This document shows positions 5,698-13,200 of a stretch of DNA of 64,000 nucleotides, piece by piece (position 1 is the stretch's first letter; every line of letters begins with the position of its first letter). The position numbers and the translations under genes are program-made. The notes beneath the pieces are model-generated. The model did no database searches. It saw only the letters and a list, made by a program, of their open reading frames with translations, and was not told the origin of the DNA. Origin of the DNA: Nocardioides nitrophenolicus (GTDB lineage: Bacteria; Actinomycetota; Actinomycetes; Propionibacteriales; Nocardioidaceae); contig NZ_JAFBBY010000001.1 in NCBI RefSeq assembly GCF_016907515.1, positions 1,674,001 to 1,738,000 on the forward strand, written 5' to 3'.

Positions 5698-8253
5698 ATG
5701 ACGGGACCGGTCCTCCTCGCGCGCCGTCGCCTGCACGACCGCCTGGACCAGGAGGATCCGCGGATCGCCGTCCTCTCGGCGCCCAGCGGGTCCGGCAAGA
5801 CCAGCCTGGTCCGGTGCTGGGTGGCGCCGCGCGACCCGAGCACGGTCGTGTGGGTGACCCTCGAGACCGACCACTTCCGCCGGGCCAGCTTCTGGCAGAC
5901 GGTGCTCACGTACGCCGGCCGGCTGGGCGTCCTGCCCGCCGACGAGGTCGCGGGCCTGGTGGGCGACGTCGAGCTCAGCAACGACCTGGCCGAGCTGGTG
6001 GCGGGTGCGCTGTCGGGGCGCGGACCGCTGGTCCTGGTGATCGACGCGCACGAGCGGCTGCGCGACGACACCGGCGCGGTCGACGCCGACCTGCTGCGGC
6101 TGGTACGGCTGGCGCCCGAGGTCCGGGTGATCGTCACCACCCGCACCGGCACCGGCCTGGCCAACCCCGGCCGCACCCTGCGCGGCGAGGTGCAGCTGCT
6201 CACCGGCGCCGACCTCGCGTTCACCGCGGCCGAGACCCAGGAGCTGCTGGCGACCTTCGGGGCGCCGGGCGTCGCCGAGCGGGCGGCCGAGCTGCAGGCC
6301 GCGACGGGCGGCTTCCCGCTCGCGGTCCGGGCCGGCATGCTCGCGCTGGCCCGCAGCGGCGCGGACCCGGAGCTCCCCGACTGGCAGTCGCTGGTCGCCG
6401 AGGACCTGCGGGTCCAGCTCGGCGAGGGGGCGGCCTACGAGCTGGTGCTCGCGACCTGCCTGCCGCCGTACTTCGACACCGACCTGGCCACCGAGCTGAC
6501 CGGCTCCGCCGACGTGAAGGGCCTCCTGGCCGAGCTGGAGTGGAACGGCTACGGCCGCTGGATCCCGTTCGCGCCGGGCCGCCAGGTCTTCCAGTACGTC
6601 GAGTCGCTGCGGACCGCGATGCTCGCCGACGCCGCCCGGCTGCCGGCCGCCCAGCAGGCGCGCGCCGCGCGCAGCACCGCCTTCTGGCTGCACCGCCACG
6701 GCAACTTCGAGACCGCCTTCGAGGTCGCCGTGGCCGGCCGGCAGTACGACATCGCGGGCCGCGTGTACGCCGACCTGGTGGCGAGCAATCCCGAGACGAT
6801 CACGACCAACCGCTTCGACCGCCAGCTCGCGACCGTCCCGCGCCGGGCCCTCAACCAGTACCCGGCGCTCGCCCTCGGCCGGGGCCTGGCCTGTCACCGC
6901 AATCCCGCGCTGCACGGCGCGGCGGCGGAGTACTTCCGGATCCCCGCCTCGTGGGTGGGCCCGCCGCCCCCGGACATGACGCCCGGCGAGGTGCTCATGG
7001 TCCACACCGCCAAGGTGGCCAGCCTGCGGGTGCTCGGCCGCTTCGACGACTCGGCGCGGGCCGCGCAGCAGGCGCTGGCCCTCTTCGACGCCATCCCCGA
7101 CGGGGAGCAGCACCACATCACCGACCTCGGCGCCACCACCCTGCGCCATCTCGCCTACTCGCTGTTCCAGGACGGCCGGGTCGACGCCGCCCGCAGTGTC
7201 GTGAACCGGGCGATCACGATGAGCAGCCGGCCGGACTCGCTCAACCAGACGGCGGTGTACGCCGTCGGCTTCGACGCCTTCGACGGCCGCTGCGCGGAGG
7301 CCCGCTCGGCGCAGGAGCACCTCGACCCGGCGGCCTGGCGGCCCGGCCAGACCTACAGCTACGTCAACGCGCTGGGCCGGATCGGGCAGGCCGCCCTGCT
7401 GCTCGACGACTTCGAGCTGGCGGCGTCGATCGCCGAGTACGACGGCTGCCGGTTCGCGGTCGCCTCGGAGTTCTGGCCGTTCGTCACCTGGACCCTGATG
7501 CACGCCCGCCTCGGCCTGGGGCACGCCGCCACCGAGGCGCACCGGGTCGAGACCGCGCTGGACCGCACCCCCGCCCCGCCCGGGACCGCCGACAGCCTGG
7601 GCGGGGCCGCCGTCCGGGCGACGCTGGCCGTGCTGTGGCTGGCCGCCGGGAACCGCACCAAGGCCGGTCCGCTGCTCCGCACCCGCACCCGGTACGCCGG
7701 CCAGCTGGCACCGGCCACCCTGCTCGGCCGGCTGCTCGCGGGCGAGCACGGCGAGGCGCTGGCCGCCCTCCCCCGCCTGGAGCTCCAGCCCGGCCACACC
7801 ACCCGCTCCCGGGCCGCCGTCCTGACGCTCGGCGCCGCGGCCGCGCTGCGCGCCGAGCACGGCGACACCGCGGTGGCCCTGCTCGACCGGGTCCTGGCCC
7901 TGGTCGGACCGGGCGGTGCGCGCGCCCACCTGATGTACCTCCCGGCCGCCGACCTCGCCGGCCTGCGCGAGCTGGCGCGGGCGCACGGCGACTCCGCGCT
8001 GCGCGACTACCTGGGTGGGCCGGTGCCCGACTGCATCGCGACCGACACGGTGAGCTTCTCACTGACCCCGCAGGAGCGGCTCGTGGTCGCGGCCTTCGCC
8101 CACCACCCGACCCGGGCCGCGGTCGCCGCCGCGCTGCACGTCTCGGAGAACACCGTGAAGACCCACCTGCAGCGGATCTACCGCAAGCTCGGGGTCAACT
8201 CACGCGACGGCGTCATCGAGAAGGCGATCGAGCTGGATCTCCTGGCGCGCTAG
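5698..8253 (+). CDS. Large ATP-binding LuxR-family (LAL/MalT-like) transcriptional regulator
   Basis: An 851-residue STAND-type regulator. The N-terminal NTPase has Walker A APSGSGKTSL at residues 28-37 and a Walker B-like LVLVIDAHERL near residue 117. The middle (about 330-780) is alpha-helical and TPR-like. The C-terminus (about 786-851) is a LuxR helix-turn-helix: LTPQERLVVAAFAHHPTR followed by ALHVSENTVKTHLQRIYRKL. Family members bind an inducer and ATP, oligomerise and activate promoters; the ligand here is unknown. A strong GGGGGAG ribosome site precedes the ATG. Its last 41 bp overlap the 3' end of the convergent MFS gene, so the recognition-helix region is also transcribed antisense. 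No metabolic operon adjoins it to suggest a target. Confidence 0.92.
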   Translation: MTGPVLLARRRLHDRLDQEDPRIAVLSAPSGSGKTSLVRCWVAPRDPSTVVWVTLETDHFRRASFWQTVLTYAGRLGVLPADEVAGLVGDVELSNDLAELVAGALSGRGPLVLVIDAHERLRDDTGAVDADLLRLVRLAPEVRVIVTTRTGTGLANPGRTLRGEVQLLTGADLAFTAAETQELLATFGAPGVAERAAELQAATGGFPLAVRAGMLALARSGADPELPDWQSLVAEDLRVQLGEGAAYELVLATCLPPYFDTDLATELTGSADVKGLLAELEWNGYGRWIPFAPGRQVFQYVESLRTAMLADAARLPAAQQARAARSTAFWLHRHGNFETAFEVAVAGRQYDIAGRVYADLVASNPETITTNRFDRQLATVPRRALNQYPALALGRGLACHRNPALHGAAAEYFRIPASWVGPPPPDMTPGEVLMVHTAKVASLRVLGRFDDSARAAQQALALFDAIPDGEQHHITDLGATTLRHLAYSLFQDGRVDAARSVVNRAITMSSRPDSLNQTAVYAVGFDAFDGRCAEARSAQEHLDPAAWRPGQTYSYVNALGRIGQAALLLDDFELAASIAEYDGCRFAVASEFWPFVTWTLMHARLGLGHAATEAHRVETALDRTPAPPGTADSLGGAAVRATLAVLWLAAGNRTKAGPLLRTRTRYAGQLAPATLLGRLLAGEHGEALAALPRLELQPGHTTRSRAAVLTLGAAAALRAEHGDTAVALLDRVLALVGPGGARAHLMYLPAADLAGLRELARAHGDSALRDYLGGPVPDCIATDTVSFSLTPQERLVVAAFAHHPTRAAVAAALHVSENTVKTHLQRIYRKLGVNSRDGVIEKAIELDLLAR

Positions 8254-9694
8254 CGACGACGACGGCGTCGACGGCGGCCGCGCGGGCGGTGGCGACCAGC
8301 ACAGCCGCGGCCACCAGCCCGGAGACGGCGCAGATCGACCACACCGCGTAGTAGCCGCCGAGGCTGCCCCCGTCGACCCGGATCCCGCCGGTGCGGGCCA
8401 GGCAGATCGCGAAGACCGAGGAGGCGAGGCCGCCGCCGACGGTCTTGGCGGCATTGGTGAGCCCGGTGGCCGAGCCGACCCGGCCGGGCGGCGCGACGGC
8501 CGCCGCGGCCGCCGGGATCGCGGCCACCAGGCCGCCGGTCCCGAGCCCGATCACGCCCATCACCGCCCACGCCGCGCCGGGGCTGGCGTGACAGGGCAGC
8601 CAGGCGGCGTACCCCGCCGCGTAGACCACGCAGCCCGCCGCCATCGCGTGCCGTACGCCGAGCCGCCGGCTCACCGGGCCGAGGGCCAGCGCGCCGATCG
8701 CCAGGCAGGCGACGTAGAACGCGATCCGGACCGACCCCTGCGCGGCCGTGAGCCCGAAGCCGTAGCCGTGGACGGCGGGGTCGCTGCGGAAGTAGGTCGA
8801 CAGCGGGACCTGCGCGCCGAGCAGGGACATGCCGACCAGGAGGGCGCTCGCCTGCACGCTCCACTGCGCCGGCCGCCGGAGCAGGGCGACGTCGACCATC
8901 GGGTCCGGGTGCCGGTTCTCGTAGCGCCACCACGGCACGAGCAGCAGCAGGCCGAGCCCGACCAGCAGCCAGGCCGGCGGCGAGGCGACGCCGTCGACCC
9001 GGATGGCGACCAGCCCACCGAGCACGGACAGGATCGCGGCGGCCAGCAGGCCCAGGCCGCCCCAGTCGAAGCGGCCGCCCGGCAGCCCGGGGATCTCCTC
9101 GAGCAGCGCGAGCAGCGGCAGGCACAGGGTGACGACGACGGCGGGCAGCACCAGCATCGTGGTGAGGGAGACCCGGTCGGCGAGCTGGCCGGCGAGCACG
9201 GCCGCGACGATGACCGACAGCTCCAAGGTGGCGACCAGGATCGCGGCGGCCCGCCGGGTCAGCCGGCCCTGGTCCGGCCGGCCCGCCGTGCGCCGGTGGA
9301 TCACGGCGACCTCGATCGGCAGCCAGACGACATAGGTGCCCTGCAGGGTCCAGGCGACCAGCAGCATCGGGAAGCTCGGCGCGAAGGCGATCCCCCAGGT
9401 GGCGAGCGCCGTCACCGCCGTCGCGACCAGGAGCACCCGCCGGTGACCGACCAGGTCGCCCAGCCGGGCCAGCGGCGGCACGACCAGCGCCGAGAACACC
9501 AGCTGGGCGGCCTCGAGCCAGTTCAGGTCGGCGTACCGGACGTCGAGGTCGTGGGCGAGGTCCACCATGACCGGGCCGTAGTAGCCCTGGATCACGCCGC
9601 TGGCGACCTCGACCGCGGCCAGCAGCGCGAGCACCGCGACGAGTGGGTGACTCGACGGGCGACATCCGCGACGGAGCATTGTCACGGTGCCCAT
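8213..9694 (-). CDS. Major facilitator superfamily transporter (drug/metabolite exporter type)
   Basis: A 493-residue integral membrane protein with about 12-14 hydrophobic segments from residue 16 onward. The cytoplasmic loop GDLVGHRRVLL between helices 2 and 3 is MFS motif A. A long amphipathic stretch (RRAAAILVATLELSVIVAA) and a central LPGGRFDWGGLGLL loop resemble the DHA2-like 14-helix exporters. The substrate is unknown. The first ATG (9694) is used; a second in-frame ATG at 9679 is possible, and neither has a clear Shine-Dalgarno. It is divergent from the lipoprotein gene and converges on the LAL regulator with a 41-bp 3' overlap. Confidence 0.9.
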   Translation of the reverse strand: MGTVTMLRRGCRPSSHPLVAVLALLAAVEVASGVIQGYYGPVMVDLAHDLDVRYADLNWLEAAQLVFSALVVPPLARLGDLVGHRRVLLVATAVTALATWGIAFAPSFPMLLVAWTLQGTYVVWLPIEVAVIHRRTAGRPDQGRLTRRAAAILVATLELSVIVAAVLAGQLADRVSLTTMLVLPAVVVTLCLPLLALLEEIPGLPGGRFDWGGLGLLAAAILSVLGGLVAIRVDGVASPPAWLLVGLGLLLLVPWWRYENRHPDPMVDVALLRRPAQWSVQASALLVGMSLLGAQVPLSTYFRSDPAVHGYGFGLTAAQGSVRIAFYVACLAIGALALGPVSRRLGVRHAMAAGCVVYAAGYAAWLPCHASPGAAWAVMGVIGLGTGGLVAAIPAAAAAVAPPGRVGSATGLTNAAKTVGGGLASSVFAICLARTGGIRVDGGSLGGYYAVWSICAVSGLVAAAVLVATARAAAVDAVVVASAPGDPARSPSR

Positions 9695-9759
9695 GGTGAG
9701 GGTTCGCTGGATCCGCCGGAGGCTCTCGTCCGGCCCTCGGAACGAAAGCTGCTCCCCTC

Positions 9760-10230
9760 ATGCGTTCTCGTCGCGCCCCCGCCTGCCCTCGTCGCCTCCG
9801 CGCCGAGACGCTCCTCGCGCCGGCCCTCCTGCTGGCGGCGGCCGGGTGCTCGGACGCCCCGCCGCGGGCGCAGCCCGAGGACGGACCGGCCTCGCGCGAG
9901 GTGCCGAGCTTCGCGGGCGTGCAGCACGAGCTGCCCTCCGGCTCCGCTCTCGACAACACGCCCGCGCTGTACGAGCAGGTCGCGCTGACCGGCTGCGACG
10001 CCACGCCCGACGGCTGGCGGGCCGAGGGCACGGCCGAGAACACCGGCGCCAAGACGCTGACCTACGCGGTGCTGGTGCTGTTCACCGACGCCCAGGCGCG
10101 GGCCGTCGACTCGGCCACGACCGAGGTCACCGTCGCTCCCGGCGAGACCGGCGCCTGGCGCGCCGAACGGGACTTCCAGGCACCCGCGGGGACGCTCTGC
10201 GTCGTCCGCGCCGTCACCCAGGCGAAGTGA
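9760..10230 (+). CDS. Putative secreted lipoprotein
   Basis: A 156-residue protein with a basic N-terminus, a hydrophobic core (LLAPALLLAAAGC) and a lipobox LAAAGC with Cys30 as the predicted lipidated residue. The rest is a small domain with alternating strands (WRAEGTAENTGAKTLTYAVL, VAPGETGAWRAERDF), consistent with a FxLYD-like beta-sandwich found on cell-surface lipoproteins; that fold call is tentative. It ends 8 nt before the giant sortase-fusion protein and is read in the same direction, so the two probably form an operon and may act together at the envelope. Confidence 0.72.
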   Translation: MRSRRAPACPRRLRAETLLAPALLLAAAGCSDAPPRAQPEDGPASREVPSFAGVQHELPSGSALDNTPALYEQVALTGCDATPDGWRAEGTAENTGAKTLTYAVLVLFTDAQARAVDSATTEVTVAPGETGAWRAERDFQAPAGTLCVVRAVTQAK

Positions 10231-10238
10231 GGACCACC

Positions 10239-13200
10239 ATGAAGCTCCCCCGGATCGCGCTCTCCGCGGCCCTCGCCGTCAGCGGCGCGCTGGTCGCCGC
10301 GTCCACGACGGCCGCGCCCGCCCGGGCCGCGGCGCCGACCACCGGCTGCGACACGCTGGCGGAGTCCGGCTACCGCCAGTCCATCATCGCCACCGGCGTG
10401 ACCGAGCCCCGTGGCATCGACGTCGACACCGCCGGCGTGGTCTACGTCGGCCATGGAGAACAGGTCGACAAGCTGACCCCGGCGGACGGCTCCTACACCA
10501 GAACCACTGCCGGCGGCTCCTTCACGCCGTACGCGATCGCGGTGGGGAACGACGGCACGATCTACGTGGCCGACCGGCCGAACGGCAAGGTGGAGAAGCT
10601 GGTCCCGTCGGGCGGGACCTACACCGAGCAGAACGTGGCCTGGGGCTACGGAGGCGGCCTCGCCGCTCTGGACGTCGACGCCTCGGGCGCGGTCTACATC
10701 GGCGACACCTCCAACCAGCGGATCACCAAGCTGACCCCGGGAGGCGGCGGCTACACCCCGTCCGGCGTGGACTCCCTTCCCCTGACCGAGGTCCGCGGCA
10801 TCGCCGTGTTCGGCACCACCTTGTGGTTCACGATGGACGACGACACCGTCCGTGCGCTGAACATCCCCGGCCACACGCCGGGCAACCCGATCCCGACGAG
10901 CGGGCTGTCCGGCCCGCGTGGCCTCGACCTCGACCCGTCCGGCCCGGCTCCGGCCCTCGTCGTGGCCGACACCGGCAACAACCGGGTGGTCCGGTTCAGC
11001 CTCGCGGGCGACGCTCTGCGCACCCTCCCGGCCGACGGCCTCGACCAGCCCCAGGACATCGCGGCCGGCCTGGACGGCAACCTCTACGTCGCCGACACCG
11101 GCAACGATCGCGTGGTCAGACTGACTCCTCTCGCGGTCGACGCCGACGCCGACACCGCGACGACGAGCGCCGGTGACGCCGTCACGGCCGACGTCCTCGG
11201 CAACGACACGGCCGACGGCACCGATCTGGCCGACGCGCCCACCATCGCGACGAACCCGGAGCACGGCACCGCGACCGTCAACCCGAACGGCACCATCACC
11301 TACGCCCCGGCGGCCGGGTTCTCCGGCACCGACACCTACGTATACGCCGTGCGGGACGCCTCCGGCACGGTGTGCGCGACGGCGAAGGTCACCGTCACCG
11401 TCAGTCAGGACAACGCCTGCGGCGCGATCGGCACCACCGGCCCGCTGACCCGGCTCCCCATCGAGACCGGCACCGACTACCCGACGTACGTCGACGCGAA
11501 CGCCGGCGGCGACCTGTTCGTCACCGACTCCGAGAACGGCCTGATCGCGAAGCTGACGCCGTCGGAGGCGGGCTACACCCGGTCGGTCGCGGCCACCGGC
11601 GTCGGCAATGTCGGCGCCATCGCGGTCGACGACTCCGACGACGACGGCCGGCTGTGGGTGGTGCGCTACCCGGGACAGGTGCTCGAGCTGACCCCGTCCG
11701 GGTCGACGTACGCCATCGCGAACACCTACAGCGGCGGCCTGCTGAACAACGTCGGCGGCATCGACGTGGCCCCGAACGGCGACGTCTACGTCAGCATCAA
11801 CGCCACCTCGTTCGGCACGGGCGGCGTCGTCCGACTGTCCGGACCGAGCAGGACGCAGACCCAGGTGATCAGCGGCCTCGACGTCCCGCACCAGGTGACG
11901 GTCGACGACGACGGCGCGGTCTACGTCGCCAGCTACACGCGCGTGGTGAAGTACGACGGCACGACCCAGACCGACGCGGTCACCGGTCTCGGCAGCGGCC
12001 AGGGAGTCGCCGTCGACAGCACCGGCACCCTGTGGATCAGCACCACCGAGGACCCCGGCGTCTGGACGGCGGCACCCGCCGGCGCCGGCTACGCCGCCAA
12101 GCAGCTCTACGCCCCCTGGGGCGCGAACAACGCCTACAACCTCGTCGTCACCGACGACGACACCGTCTTCGTGGCCGACTTCGAAAGGCTCTGGGAGTTC
12201 GGCCCGCTGACGGTCGAGGCGCAGGACGACACGGCCACCGTCGGCGCGAACGGCTCGGTCACCACCGACGTGCGGGCCAACGACGTCACCAACTCCTTCC
12301 TCGACGAGATCACCGTGGTGAGCGCGCCCGCCCACGGCACCGCCACCGTCAACGCCGACGCCACGGTGACCTACCGGCCCACTCCCGGGTTCTCCGGCGC
12401 CGACCACTACGACTACCTGGCCCGCGACGAGGACGGCCTGGTCTGCGCCGTGGCCCGGGTGACGCTCACCGTCACCACGTCCGACGGCTGCGGCGACATC
12501 CCGTCGAAGGAGTACGGCTACGACCTGGTCGTCAGCGACGACGACTTCGTCGAGCCGGCGGGCGTCGCGATCGACTCGAGGAACTTCGTGCTCATCGCCG
12601 ACGCGGCCGGGGCCCGGGTGAACGCGTGGGCCCCGGGTGCGGGACCCTCGCCGATCGACCAGGAGCCGGGCCTGGACCCGCAGGGCATCGCCACCGACGC
12701 GCAGGGCAACGTCTACTACGCCGACGAGGGCGAGCACGAGATCGTGAAGCTCACCTGGTCGGAGGACGACAACGACTACACCACCCGGACCGTCCTCGCC
12801 CAGGGGCTCCAGCGCCCGGCCGGCGTCGCCGTCGACGCGGACGGCGACGTCTTCTTCACCGAGCGCGCCAGCGGCCATGTCCACCGGCTGACACCGTCGG
12901 GTGGGAGCTACACGTCCTCGCTCGTCGCCTCCGGGCTGGGCAGCCCGCGCGGCATCGCCGTCGGCGCGGACGGCGACCTGTTCGTCGCCGACCGCAGCGA
13001 CAACCGGCTCGTGAGGCTGACGCCGTCCGGGGCCGACTACGCCCTGAGCGTCGTGTCCACCAGCCTGCTCGGCCCGGTCGGGGTCACCGTCCGGCCGGAC
13101 GGCGTACTCCTCGTGGCCGACACCGAGAACCGGCGGGTGCTGCAGCTGACGCCCAACGGCTCGGGCTACGCCCAGACCGTGGCCCAGCGCTGGGACACCC

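Noticed and set aside
5247..8351. 1,034-codon open frame overlapping the LAL regulator in another frame
   Set aside because: Arg/Pro/Gly-rich shadow translation without motifs; the 5698-8253 frame has Walker A and LuxR domains and a strong ribosome site.
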